Translations under genes and position numbers: made by a program
Origin: Deltaproteobacteria bacterium
Lineage (GTDB): Bacteria > Desulfobacterota > Binatia > UBA1149 > SPBQ01
NCBI GenBank assembly: GCA_029262375.1
Contig: JAJCZM010000053.1
Location: 155,400-219,399 of the forward strand
Length of the DNA stretch: 64,000 nucleotides
Reading direction: 5' to 3'
Shown: piece after piece, positions 43,692 through 52,445 of the stretch
Layout: each line of letters begins with the position of its first letter
Numbering within the stretch: position 1 is the stretch's first letter
The notes under the pieces: generated by a model
The model's input: only the letters and a program-made list of their open reading frames with translations
Databases searched by the model: none
What the model was told of the DNA's origin: nothing

Positions 43692-44912
43692 ATGGCAATC
43701 GATTTCACCCTCACGCCTGAACTCGACGAGCTGCGACAACGCGTGCGCAGCTTCGTCGAGGAAGTGGTCAAGCCCATTGAGGCGGCCACGGACGAGAACG
43801 ATCGAGGCTCGATACGCTCGTCCATCATCAAGATGCGTACCGAGGCGATCGCGCGCGGATTGTGGCTGCCGCACATGCCTGAATCTTGGGGCGGCATGGG
43901 ACTCGGCCACGTCGAGTTGGCGATGGTATCGGCGGAGGCCGCGCGCGCTCGTTACGGTCCGTGGGCGATCAACTGCCAGGCACCCGACGAAGGCAACATG
44001 CATACCATCGAGAAGTGGGGCACGGACGAGCAGAAGGAAAAATATCTGCGGCCTCTGTGCGAAGGACGTATGCGTTCCTGCTTCGCGATGACCGAGCCGG
44101 AGGTGGCCGGCTCCGATCCGACTCTGATTCAAACGAAGGCCGTACTCGACGGCGACTACTGGGTCATCAATGGGCACAAGTGGTTCATCTCCGGTGCGCG
44201 TCGCGCGCACTTTGCGATTTTGATCGCGCGCACTGAAGACGATCCGGAGATTCCGCAGGCCGCCAACTCTGCGTTCATCATCGAGATTCCCACTGAGGGA
44301 TGGAACGACGTACGCGAAATCGCGACCATGCACGGAAGCCTCGGTCATTCGGAAATCGTGATCGAAAACCTGCGCGTGCACCGCGAGCAGATGCTCGGCG
44401 GCCGCGGGCAGGGCCACTTGCTCGGGCAATCGCGTCTCGGACCGGCGAGGTTGGCGCACTGTATGCGTTGGCTGGGACAGGCCGAGACGGCGCTCGAGAT
44501 GATGGTCGAGCGTGCGAACAACCGCTTCTCACATGGATCAATGCTGTCGGAGAAGCAGGGCATCCAATGGATGATCGCCGACTCGGCGATGGAGCTGTAC
44601 CAGAGCAAACTCATGGTGCTGCACGCGGCCTACAAGATCGACGCGGGCGAGGATTTCAAATCGGAAGTCTCGATGGCGAAGCACTTCGTTGCGAACTCGC
44701 TCGGCCGCATCATCGATCGCGCCATTCAGGTGCATGGTGCGCTCGGCTACTCGCACGACACGCCGCTCGCGCATATGGCGCAACAGGCGCGTTGGGCGCG
44801 GTTCGCCGATGGTGCGGACGAAGTGCACCAGTGGCGCATCGCAGAGCGCACCATCAAGGCGTGGAAGGAGCACGGCTCTTTGGCGTCGGCCATCGGCGAC
44901 CTCCCGTTGTGA
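43692..44912 (+). CDS. Acyl-CoA dehydrogenase
   Basis: A 406-residue flavoprotein of the acyl-CoA dehydrogenase family: FAD-binding CFAMTEPEVAGSDPT near residue 130, NGHKWFISGARRAHF near 160, and the C-terminal helical domain with HGALGYSHDTPLAHM. It introduces a 2,3-double bond into an acyl-CoA. AGGAG precedes the ATG; 12 bases separate it from the ALDH gene. Its stop overlaps the start of the following phosphotransferase-like gene. Sequence resembles the ACAD10/11-type subgroup by context more than by a decisive motif. Confidence 0.92.
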   Translation: MAIDFTLTPELDELRQRVRSFVEEVVKPIEAATDENDRGSIRSSIIKMRTEAIARGLWLPHMPESWGGMGLGHVELAMVSAEAARARYGPWAINCQAPDEGNMHTIEKWGTDEQKEKYLRPLCEGRMRSCFAMTEPEVAGSDPTLIQTKAVLDGDYWVINGHKWFISGARRAHFAILIARTEDDPEIPQAANSAFIIEIPTEGWNDVREIATMHGSLGHSEIVIENLRVHREQMLGGRGQGHLLGQSRLGPARLAHCMRWLGQAETALEMMVERANNRFSHGSMLSEKQGIQWMIADSAMELYQSKLMVLHAAYKIDAGEDFKSEVSMAKHFVANSLGRIIDRAIQVHGALGYSHDTPLAHMAQQARWARFADGADEVHQWRIAERTIKAWKEHGSLASAIGDLPL

Positions 44913-46009
44913 GTTCCGACGCCGATGAGATGCGTGCAGAGAAGCCGCGCAAGGATGCCGGTGAGATCGAGCGCGTCCGTACCGCGTTGTCCGCGTGGCT
45001 TAGCGCGCGGCTAGGCGGTGTTTCGGTGGACATCGGTGACATACGGTCTCCGGGCGAGAGTGGGTTCTCGAGCGAGACGATGATCGTCGATGCGTCGTGG
45101 ACGGCAAGCGACGGCGCCCAGAGCGCTACGTACGTCGTGCGCTGTCGGCCCACCGGCGACACGGTATTTCCTGACTACGACATGGAAATGCAGCGTAGCT
45201 GTATGAACGTCGCGCGTGCGCACGGCGTGCCGTCGCCGAGCGCTCCTTGGTACGAATCTGATCCGACCGTCCTGGGTCAGCCGTTCCTGGTGATGAATGC
45301 GATCGCTGGGCGCGTACCGCCCGACTCACCGCCCTACACGATTCACGGGTTTCTACTCGAGGCCGACGCGCAGCAGAAGCGCGAAGCGTATTTCTCGTCG
45401 ATCGAAGCGATGGCGCGATTGCACGCGATCGATGCGGCCGACTGCGACTTGAGTTTTCTGGATCGCGGCCGCTTCGGGGGCGCGGGACTCGAGCAGGAGA
45501 TCGGCTACTACACCAACTACCTGCAGTGGGTCCTCGACGGGCGGACGCACAAACTACTCGAGACCGCGCTCGAGCAGCTGATGGCGAATGTTCCAGAGCC
45601 GTCGTCGCGTGTGTTCTCGTGGGGCGATGCGCGTTTCGGCAACACGATGTTCAGCGAAGACGGTTTTCGTCCGGCGGCGTTGCTCGATTGGGAGATGGCC
45701 AGTTTCGCGCCGCGCGAACAGGATCTGGGGTGGTTTCTATTCTTTCCGGTCTTCTTCTCGGACGCGGTCGAGTTGCCGCGTCTTTCCGACGTCCCGTCGG
45801 ATGAAGAATGTATTGCGCACTACGAAGAGTGTGCAGGCGTGAAGCTCGACGACATGACCTGGTGGATTCATTGGGCGTCGTTTCGTCACGGCGCCATCAT
45901 CACGAGACTAGCCGACATTCGCGAGAAGGCGGGCGATCACATGGATGGCTTCAGCTTCGCCGACAACTTCGCAACGCGCATTCTCGCGCGTTACCTGGAT
46001 CTCGCGTAG
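44909..46009 (+). CDS. APH-family phosphotransferase (ACAD10/11-type kinase domain)
   Basis: A 366-residue aminoglycoside-phosphotransferase-fold protein. The catalytic loop is SWGDARFGN (D240) and the metal-binding loop LLDWEMAS (D260). The GTG at 44909 overlaps the TGA of the ACAD gene (GTGA), so translation is coupled; the longer frame further upstream is an ACAD shadow. In ACAD10/11 proteins of animals the same kinase fold is fused to an ACAD domain and phosphorylates 4-hydroxyacyl-CoA; here the two are separate but coupled genes. Antibiotic resistance is unlikely. Confidence 0.88.
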   Translation: MSSDADEMRAEKPRKDAGEIERVRTALSAWLSARLGGVSVDIGDIRSPGESGFSSETMIVDASWTASDGAQSATYVVRCRPTGDTVFPDYDMEMQRSCMNVARAHGVPSPSAPWYESDPTVLGQPFLVMNAIAGRVPPDSPPYTIHGFLLEADAQQKREAYFSSIEAMARLHAIDAADCDLSFLDRGRFGGAGLEQEIGYYTNYLQWVLDGRTHKLLETALEQLMANVPEPSSRVFSWGDARFGNTMFSEDGFRPAALLDWEMASFAPREQDLGWFLFFPVFFSDAVELPRLSDVPSDEECIAHYEECAGVKLDDMTWWIHWASFRHGAIITRLADIREKAGDHMDGFSFADNFATRILARYLDLA

Positions 46010-46041
46010 CTGCTCTGTGGCGCCCGGCGGTACTGAGTGGC

Positions 46042-46410
46042 TTAGCTCGTCGGCTCGGGCAACGGACCGAAGAAACCGTCGACGCGGCAGACCCTGCCCG
46101 CCGAATCCACCGCTGCAACGTCGAAGCCGGGAACCAGGACTTCGTCGCCGACACTGACCGACCACGCGTAGCGATAGAGGTGATGATGCGCGTCCATTCC
46201 ACTGGTGCGCGCGCAAACCGCGTCGGGTAGGTCGGTGCGAAACTGCCGCACCATCGCTTCAAACTCGTCGATGCCGTGGGTGTGATGCTGCGGATCGCAG
46301 AACTCGACATCGTCGGACAGGGCGCGGTCGAGATGACCGCGAATCCTTTCGGGGTCGCGCTCGTTCCAGGCGTTGATCATGTGGTCGAAGGTCTCGGGAT
46401 ATGCGGGCAT
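46042..46410 (-). CDS. SnoaL/NTF2-like protein
   Basis: A 122-residue SnoaL-like protein (FDHMINAWNERDPERIRGHL, then DVEFCDPQHHTHGIDEFEAM). The start at 46410 has AGGAG eight bases upstream; a longer frame to 46452 would run through the operator region. It is divergent from a TetR gene across two operator-like palindromes, so it is the probable regulated target of that TetR. Members are isomerases, cyclases or dehydratases; activity unknown. Confidence 0.8.
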   Translation of the reverse strand: MPAYPETFDHMINAWNERDPERIRGHLDRALSDDVEFCDPQHHTHGIDEFEAMVRQFRTDLPDAVCARTSGMDAHHHLYRYAWSVSVGDEVLVPGFDVAAVDSAGRVCRVDGFFGPLPEPTS

Positions 46411-46425
46411 GGTGGAACTCCTATT

Positions 46426-46470
46426 TACAGACTGCGCGTCGGTTCTTAACATACCGACACGTAGTCTGTA
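46426..46470. promoter_or_regulatory. Paired TetR operators with overlapping promoter
   Basis: Two palindromes of the form TACnGACnnnnnGTCnGT(A/T) lie at 46426-46444 and 46452-46470, centres 26 bases apart. Taken together they form an inverted repeat with 20-base arms (46424-46443, 46453-46472; 18 of 20 pairs) around a 9-base spacer. On the plus strand TTTACA (46424-46429) and TAACAT (46447-46452) with a 17-base spacer make a promoter for tetR. Repressor binding would close both divergent genes. Confidence 0.75.
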
Positions 46471-46480
46471 AAGTGTCGGC

Positions 46481-47113
46481 GTGGCAACCCAAGAAGAGCG
46501 ACGCGAGGCGACCCGCGGGCGGCTGATGGATGGCGCGCATCGTCTGTTCGTCCGTGCGGGCTACGAGGAGACGTCCACCGAGGCGATTCTGTCGGCGGCG
46601 GGGGTCAGCCGCGGTGCCTTCTACCATCACTTTCCAACGAAACAGGCGTTGTTCGAGGCGGTATTTGAGCGCGTTTCGGCCGCCGCGATCGAGAGGGCGG
46701 GCGCCCGCAGTCTGCGTGCGCGAACGGCGGAGAGTTCACCTCTCGAACAGTTGGTGATCGCCTGCTTGGCCTGGCTCGCCGAGGCGCGTGATCCCGCGGT
46801 CGGCACGATCCTGCTCGACCAAGGGCCGCAGGTCCTGGGGTGGTTGCGCGCCAGAGACATCGAAAATCGGCACAGCCTGGCGGTCATGAAGGCGGCGCTC
46901 AGGCGTGCGGCCGCGGCAGGGGAGATTGAACTTGTTTCGGTCGATCTGGCGGCGGGGTTTCTCAATGCCGCACTCGCGGAGGCTGCGCTTGCCGGCTTGC
47001 ACCGCTGGTCAGGCATGGCGTCGTCAGGCGCTGCTGCGAAGAAAGCGTCTGGGCGGGCCGACAAGACGGTGGACAGGGCGGTCGCACAGCTGATTCGTGG
47101 GTTTCGAGTCTGA
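46481..47113 (+). CDS. TetR-family transcriptional regulator
   Basis: A 210-residue TetR protein with helix-turn-helix TEAILSAAGVSRGAFYHHF and a C-terminal domain resembling TetR_C-type regulators. GTG start at 46481, ten bases from the second operator palindrome; no clear ribosome site, so a very short leader is possible. The paired palindromes between it and the divergent SnoaL-like gene imply autorepression and control of that gene. Ligand unknown. Confidence 0.9.
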   Translation: MATQEERREATRGRLMDGAHRLFVRAGYEETSTEAILSAAGVSRGAFYHHFPTKQALFEAVFERVSAAAIERAGARSLRARTAESSPLEQLVIACLAWLAEARDPAVGTILLDQGPQVLGWLRARDIENRHSLAVMKAALRRAAAAGEIELVSVDLAAGFLNAALAEAALAGLHRWSGMASSGAAAKKASGRADKTVDRAVAQLIRGFRV

Positions 47114-47185
47114 GCGACCCCTTGAGCGGAGGCGAGCGCTGTGAGACAGTGCGCCGTCCTATCGCAGGGCCGGAGGTAGTCGATC

Positions 47186-48124
47186 ATGGCATACAGCGTT
47201 TCGGATATTCCCGATCAGAGTGGTCGCGTCGTAGTCGTCACCGGGTCCAACGGTGGGTTGGGGTTGGAAACGGCGAAGGCGTTGGCGGGCGCCGGCGCGC
47301 ATGTCGTCATGGCGGCACGCAATCCACGCAAGACGGCAGCCGCCGAAGCTGAGATTCGTAGCGTGCATCCTTCCGCCAGCTTGGAGATCGTCCCGCTCGA
47401 CTTGGCGTCGTTGGCGTCGGTGCGCGCGGCGGCGCAGTCCGTTCTCGCTGCCCACGATCGCATCGACATTCTGGTCAACAATGCCGGCGTCATGGCGACG
47501 CCCGAGAGCCAAACGGCCGACGGCTTTGAGCTGCAGTTCGGCGTTAACCATCTCGGTCACTGGGTGCTGACGGCGGAACTCCTGCCGGCGTTACTTCGCG
47601 CCGGCGCGGCACGCGTTGTTTCGGTCACATCGACCGCGCATCACATGGGCACGAGCGTCGATCCGGACAATCCGCATCTGAAAGGGAAGTACGGTGCTTG
47701 GAAGGCGTACGGTCAGTCGAAACTTGCGAACTTTCATTTTGCGATCGGTCTGCAACGCGAGTTCGACGCGGCGAAGGTGTCGATCGCTAGTCTCGTCGCG
47801 CACCCGGGCTTGTCCAACACGGAACTCCAGGCGACCAGCGTTGACGCTACCCACGGCGGCCTGAGCCAACGGTTCTTTCACGTGCTGGCCGGCAGTACCG
47901 GCATGACACCGGCGCAGGGCGCAATGCCGCAGATTCGCGCTGCAACCGATCCCAACGCCCGCGGTGGCGAATTCTACGCGCCGCGATTCGTGAACAACGG
48001 TGCGCCGGTGCGAAGGCCGATCCTTCGCGTGTTCGATCTTTCGAGCGGCATTCGAAAACTCTGGCAGGTGTCGGAGGCGGAGACCGGCACGAAGATCGAC
48101 GTGGCGGTCGCAGCTGGTCGGTGA
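47186..48124 (+). CDS. SDR-family oxidoreductase (retinol-dehydrogenase-like)
   Basis: A 312-residue SDR: cofactor motif TGSNGGLG at 19-26, NNAG motif near 98, catalytic Y175 and K179 (YGQSKLAN). The pattern [20 protein letters not shown] is typical of retinol-dehydrogenase/WW-domain-oxidoreductase-like SDRs, which act on retinoids, steroids or protochlorophyllide relatives. GGAGG is 11 bases before the ATG. It follows the TetR gene by 72 bases and may be cotranscribed. Substrate unknown. Confidence 0.9.
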   Translation: MAYSVSDIPDQSGRVVVVTGSNGGLGLETAKALAGAGAHVVMAARNPRKTAAAEAEIRSVHPSASLEIVPLDLASLASVRAAAQSVLAAHDRIDILVNNAGVMATPESQTADGFELQFGVNHLGHWVLTAELLPALLRAGAARVVSVTSTAHHMGTSVDPDNPHLKGKYGAWKAYGQSKLANFHFAIGLQREFDAAKVSIASLVAHPGLSNTELQATSVDATHGGLSQRFFHVLAGSTGMTPAQGAMPQIRAATDPNARGGEFYAPRFVNNGAPVRRPILRVFDLSSGIRKLWQVSEAETGTKIDVAVAAGR

Positions 48125-48141
48125 TCCGCCGGCGCTTACAG

Positions 48142-48167
48142 CAAGCGCCTACAACAAGCGCCTACAA
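48142..48167 (+). repeat. 13-bp tandem duplication downstream of SDR
   Basis: CAAGCGCCTACAA occurs twice in tandem; a diverged third copy (CGGCGCTTACAG) lies just upstream. It sits in the 189-base gap before the beta-helix gene. No hairpin is formed and no function is apparent. Confidence 0.8.
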
Positions 48168-48313
48168 TCGGAGTACTCGCCTCGATCGGGGCGATTGGCA
48201 CTAGACTGACGCGCTAGGTGCTGCCATCGTGGCGACTTCCAGCTTGGCCGTTTCGTGGGGGGGAACCGAGTAGGCGCGATCCAGCCAGCGACCACGGACT
48301 AGGAAGGCGATTC

Positions 48314-50581
48314 ATGCAAACCCCGCGAGCCCCGCGCGTTATTTTCATCGGACTTATCCTCTTGATCGTCGGCGCAGTCGTCTCGGTCGTCGCTTCACCG
48401 GCGGCGTGGGCGGCGCTCATCAATGTCCCGAACGATCATGCGACGATCCAAGCGGCCGTCGACTCCGCGGCTGCGGGCGACACGGTCGAAGTCGAGACGG
48501 GCGTTTACAACGAGCGCATTACCTTCTCGACGAGCGGCACGGCCGGCAATCCCATCGTCTTGCAGGCCGCCGCCGGGCATTCGCCGGTGATCGACGGGTC
48601 AGGGATCGCGGTCGGTGGGATCACGGGGCTCGTCTACATCGAAGACCAGTCCTACATCCACGTCGTCGGTTTCGAGATCCGCAATTACCAGGCTTCGGGG
48701 GGATCCGATTTTCCCGCCGGTATCTGGGTACGTGGGCAAGCCGACGGCATCGAACTGCGCGACAACGACGTACACGACATCGAGAACAACGGCTGCGGAA
48801 ATTGCGGTGCCCACGGCATCGCCGCCTACGGCACGAGCGCTGCGGGTTCGATCAATAATATTCTTCTTGACGGCAACACGGTCCGCGACTGCGTTCTCGG
48901 CTGGAGCGAGTCCGTAGTCTTGAACGGAAACGTCGAGAATTTCGTCGTGTCCAACAACACCGTTCACGACAACAACAACATCGGCATCGACCTGATCGGG
49001 TTTGAAGGCGAGTGCGTCGGCTGCCCCGATGCGTTGGACCGAGCGCGCGACGGCCTCGTCACGGGCAATCTCGTCTACAACATCGACTCTCAAGGGAACC
49101 CGGCCTACGGCAGCGAACGGTCCGCGGGCGGCATCTACGTAGACGGCGGTACACGGATCGTCATCGAAAAGAACACCATCGATCTTTCGAATATCGGCGT
49201 CGAGATCGCCAGCGAGCACAACGGCAAGGCGACGAGCGAGATCATCGTTCGCAACAATTTCATCTCGAACAGCCATCTCACGGGCATCGCGATGGGCGGC
49301 TACGACACGAACCGCGGAAGTACCGAGGACTGTGTGGTCGTGAACAACACCCTGTATCACAACGATACCGACGCGACGGGCTCCGGTGAGCTGCTCGTAC
49401 AGTACGACACGCGCAACAACGTGATTGAGAACAACATCATGGTCGCCGGCGCGCCCAACGTCTTCATCACGAACTACTACACAGCCAATACCGGCAACGT
49501 CGTCGACTACAATCTCTACTTCAGCAACGGCGGCGCGGCCACGTCCGAATGGGCCTGGAAGGACGACTTTTACGACGGCTTCGCCGCCTGGCAGTCCGGG
49601 ACGGGAAACGACGCGAACAGCCAGTTCGTAGATCCGCAGCTCGTCGATCCCGGCAGCGGCGATTTGCACCTCACGTTGGGATCTCCCGCCGTCAACGCCG
49701 GCGACACGCTCGCGGCGGCGTCGATAGGGACCGAAGATATCGATGGCGATGTGCGGGTGGACGGCGTTGCGGTCGATGTCGGTGCCGACGAACTCGCAGA
49801 GTGCGGCGACAGCAACGTCGCCGCCAGCGAAGAGTGTGACGACGGCAACCTCATCGACGGCGACGGTTGCGATTCGAACTGCACGTTCACGGCCTGCGGC
49901 AACGGAATCATCACGGCGGGTGAGATCTGCGACGACGGCAACACTGCGAACGGCGACTGTTGTTCGTCGCTGTGCGCGTTCGAGACGGCGGGCTCGGTCT
50001 GCAGTGACGGTGAGCCGTGCACGGTCGTTGATACCTGCGACGGTCTCGGCACCTGTAACGGCTCTGCTGCGCCTGATCCCGCCTGCGTGATTCCCGATCC
50101 GGGATCACGCGGCTCGTCGATCAAGCTCACCGACAAAGGCTCGAAAGATAAGCTGTCGTGGAAGTGGGGGCGTGCGCCCGAAGTTCTGATTGCGACGTTG
50201 GGGGATCCCACCGCGAGCGACGACGTTGCGCTGTGCATACTGGTCGATAACGGATCGGGACCGGAAGTCTTCATGAGCGCGCTCGCCCCGTCAGGCAGCG
50301 GGTGGGAGCTCAAGGCCGGTACGACGCTGAAGTACAAGGACAAAGCGTTGACCCCCGACGGACTGAAAAAGGTGCAGATCAAGGCCGGCGCCGCCGGCAA
50401 GGCAAAAGCCAAGGTGCAGGGCAAGGGAGCGAATCTCGACATTTCCGGATTGCCCTTGTCACCGACCGCTACGGTCACGACCGAGCTGCGTAATCTGACG
50501 AACGGTACCTGCCTCGGTGCAACGTACGCCGCGCCTTTCAAACGCAACGAAGCCGACCGGTTCCAGGCGCAACTCGACTAG
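48314..50581 (+). CDS. Secreted right-handed beta-helix protein with Cys-rich repeats and C-terminal KYKDK module
   Basis: A 755-residue exported protein. ATG at 48314 has AGGAAGG six bases upstream; the signal peptide ends near AAWA. Residues ~35-480 form a parallel beta-helix of NosD/PbH1 type (many IRNNFISNS/VVNNTLYHN turns), often found in polysaccharide lyases and surface proteins. Two DUF4215-type disulfide repeats follow (EECDDGNLIDGDGCDSNC, GEICDDGNTANGDCC). The C-terminal ~155 residues contain KDKLSWKW, GSGWELK and LKYKDK, aligning with the end of the subtilase at 3.0 kb. A surface carbohydrate-active or adhesive role is inferred. Confidence 0.85.
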   Translation: MQTPRAPRVIFIGLILLIVGAVVSVVASPAAWAALINVPNDHATIQAAVDSAAAGDTVEVETGVYNERITFSTSGTAGNPIVLQAAAGHSPVIDGSGIAVGGITGLVYIEDQSYIHVVGFEIRNYQASGGSDFPAGIWVRGQADGIELRDNDVHDIENNGCGNCGAHGIAAYGTSAAGSINNILLDGNTVRDCVLGWSESVVLNGNVENFVVSNNTVHDNNNIGIDLIGFEGECVGCPDALDRARDGLVTGNLVYNIDSQGNPAYGSERSAGGIYVDGGTRIVIEKNTIDLSNIGVEIASEHNGKATSEIIVRNNFISNSHLTGIAMGGYDTNRGSTEDCVVVNNTLYHNDTDATGSGELLVQYDTRNNVIENNIMVAGAPNVFITNYYTANTGNVVDYNLYFSNGGAATSEWAWKDDFYDGFAAWQSGTGNDANSQFVDPQLVDPGSGDLHLTLGSPAVNAGDTLAAASIGTEDIDGDVRVDGVAVDVGADELAECGDSNVAASEECDDGNLIDGDGCDSNCTFTACGNGIITAGEICDDGNTANGDCCSSLCAFETAGSVCSDGEPCTVVDTCDGLGTCNGSAAPDPACVIPDPGSRGSSIKLTDKGSKDKLSWKWGRAPEVLIATLGDPTASDDVALCILVDNGSGPEVFMSALAPSGSGWELKAGTTLKYKDKALTPDGLKKVQIKAGAAGKAKAKVQGKGANLDISGLPLSPTATVTTELRNLTNGTCLGATYAAPFKRNEADRFQAQLD

Positions 50582-50612
50582 CTATCTGAAGCTTGCGCGA
50601 GCCTGTACGAGT

Positions 50613-50638
50613 CTGCCGGATCCAGCTGGATCCGGCAG
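50613..50638 (+). terminator. Hairpin downstream of the beta-helix gene
   Basis: CTGCCGGATCC (50613-50623), loop AGCT, GGATCCGGCAG (50628-50638): a perfect 11-pair stem 32 bases after the stop. No T tract follows, so efficiency is uncertain. Confidence 0.6.
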
Positions 50639-50775
50639 GATCCTGCTGGCGCTGCCGGCCTCTTTCCGCGACTGTGCACGGGGCGTATGGCCATAGCGGC
50701 CGCGTCCGCGTAGCAAGGTCGCGCAGCCCTGCGGCCCTCGCGCCGCCTCGACCCCGTACTGCCGGAGGAGCAACA

Positions 50776-51171
50776 GTGCCAAAGACCAAGATGATCGACC
50801 CGGAAGGGACCGAGAGTATTCGTGACGCGTTCAAGTTCTCACAGGCCGTCGTGGCCGGTGATCGCGTGGAAGTGTCCGGCCAAGTCGGCGTGCGCGTCGA
50901 AGACATGCACATTCCGCCGGAAGCCCGTGAGCAGGCTCGCCAAGCGCTTACCAATCTCAAGGGTGTCTTGGAAGCCGCAGGTTCATCGCTGCCGAACGTC
51001 CTGCACCTGACGTTGTACACGACGGATATCTCGGAATCGCGTACGATCTCCGAGGTGATCGTCGAGTTCTTCGGTGATCGCTATCCGGCACAGACCATGG
51101 TGCAGGTATCGTCTTTGGTATTGCCGCAGCTGCGCTTGGAGATTCAAGCCAGCGCGGTACTCGACGACTGA
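50776..51171 (+). CDS. RidA/YjgF/YER057c-family protein
   Basis: A 131-residue protein with the RidA fold: FKFSQAVVAGDRVEVSGQVG at the start, QARQALTNLKGVLEAAGSSL in the long helix and PAQTMVQVSSLVLPQLRLEI at the end. RidA proper deaminates reactive enamine/imine intermediates; the diagnostic active-site arginine near the C-terminus of RidA is replaced here by a PQLRLEI context, so the subfamily is uncertain. GTG at 50776 with GGAGGAG five bases upstream. Confidence 0.87.
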   Translation: MPKTKMIDPEGTESIRDAFKFSQAVVAGDRVEVSGQVGVRVEDMHIPPEAREQARQALTNLKGVLEAAGSSLPNVLHLTLYTTDISESRTISEVIVEFFGDRYPAQTMVQVSSLVLPQLRLEIQASAVLDD

Positions 51172-51209
51172 TCGTCCTTTGTCAGCCGTCAGGCGTTAGT
51201 CGTCAGCCA

Positions 51210-52439
51210 TCAGTCGTTCTCTTCGTGAACGCCGTAGTGGGCCGTGTAGGTTGAGAATCGACGCCGCTCCTCGGCGGCGTCGAGGCCGACGTCGGCGAGC
51301 GCGTAGCGATGTACGCCGCGCGACCCTTTCGGCTTTTTGGCAACGTAGTCGGCGATCTTCGCGGCAACATCGTCGCCGAATCCCCATCCGAGTTGGTCGT
51401 AGACTTCGCGGACCGTGTCTACCGGCTGCTTGACGACATCGTCGAAATGCACGTCGATGAATTGCGCATCGGGAAGCGTGCCGTCGCGGCGCCAATCCAT
51501 CTCCATCTGAAATAGCGCCGCGTAACCCGGCGGCATCGCATTTAGCGTCGCACTCATGTCTACACTCGCGCACCGCATCCATTTGAGCGTGCCCATCAAA
51601 TTGATCGTCGATGGCAGGGTCTTCAGCGGGTCGCGATGCGTGCGCACGATGCGCGCGTCGGGGTAGACGGCGAACAGTGCGCGCAGCTGGGAGAAATGAC
51701 TCGGCGCTTTCAGCAGCCAGCGCCGACTGCCTCCCCCGCTACACAGCGTTTGTAGGAATTTTCGATGCAGTTCGTACGCGGACCGGTGGTCGCTCGTGAT
51801 CAACCGGCGTTCGTAGCTCGGAATGCAATGATTGCCCGACCAATGGTCGGACAAGAAAGCGTGGTTCGTGATGAAGATGCATTCGTTCGGGAGGAACCCC
51901 GAATTCGCATGCATTGTCTCGTATTCAGGTTGTATGTCGTGCCAAAACTGCGTCACGAGATCGGCGATGTCGCCGCGATCGTGCCCCGTCGCTGCTGCGA
52001 CCGGGTACTGCATCTCCCAGAACGCCGGCGCACGTGTTTCGCCGTCGCAGGCCATGAGTTCATGCAGGATCGATGTGCCCGAGCGCGGGCTGCCGACGAT
52101 GAACACCGGCTTCTCGATCGGACCGTCGAGAATCTCGGGCCGACGCTTCCAGAGCTCCGTGAGCTCTAGGCGTGAGCGGAGGCAGCCGAGAATCTCGGTG
52201 CGTGCGACGGTTCGTCCAAGCAAGTGCAGATTCGATTCGCTGCAAAGGCTCTCGACCAGTATTTCGAACGGCTCGCGCCACGGGCCGTCGCCGAAGTCGC
52301 TGAGGCCGGTCTGGCCCGTAACCGCGTCGAGCAATTCTTCCACGCCGAGCGGAACCAAGTACTCGGGACCGCCGGCGGCTTCACCGTGTGCGATCAATCG
52401 CTCGACCCATTGCGGGCGTTTTGGCGGCGTCCAGCTCAT
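51210..52439 (-). CDS. Sulfotransferase-family protein
   Basis: A 409-residue PAPS-dependent sulfotransferase-like protein. The 5'-phosphosulfate loop is FIVGSPRSGTSILHELM; the 3'-phosphate region is RIVRTHRDPLKTLPS. Long members of this type occur widely in actinobacteria and proteobacteria and probably sulfate lipids or secondary metabolites. It starts six bases after the DUF1214 gene, implying one operon. Complete; acceptor unknown. Confidence 0.87.
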   Translation of the reverse strand: MSWTPPKRPQWVERLIAHGEAAGGPEYLVPLGVEELLDAVTGQTGLSDFGDGPWREPFEILVESLCSESNLHLLGRTVARTEILGCLRSRLELTELWKRRPEILDGPIEKPVFIVGSPRSGTSILHELMACDGETRAPAFWEMQYPVAAATGHDRGDIADLVTQFWHDIQPEYETMHANSGFLPNECIFITNHAFLSDHWSGNHCIPSYERRLITSDHRSAYELHRKFLQTLCSGGGSRRWLLKAPSHFSQLRALFAVYPDARIVRTHRDPLKTLPSTINLMGTLKWMRCASVDMSATLNAMPPGYAALFQMEMDWRRDGTLPDAQFIDVHFDDVVKQPVDTVREVYDQLGWGFGDDVAAKIADYVAKKPKGSRGVHRYALADVGLDAAEERRRFSTYTAHYGVHEEND

Positions 52440-52445
52440 GAGTGT

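Noticed and set aside
43404-44459. Minus-strand frame of 351 codons across ALDH/ACAD
   Set aside because: Antisense to two textbook enzymes and crosses their junction; no start signal.
44300-44908. N-terminal extension of the APH frame to 44300
   Set aside because: The extension is out-of-frame ACAD sequence; GTG at 44909 overlaps the ACAD stop and gives the normal APH length.
44909-46009. Aminoglycoside-resistance gene
   Set aside because: APH fold is shared by many small-molecule kinases; coupling to an ACAD gene indicates acyl metabolism.
48599-49669. Minus-strand frame of 356 codons inside the beta-helix gene
   Set aside because: Its valine/aspartate periodicity is the mirror of the asparagine-rich beta-helix repeats on the other strand.
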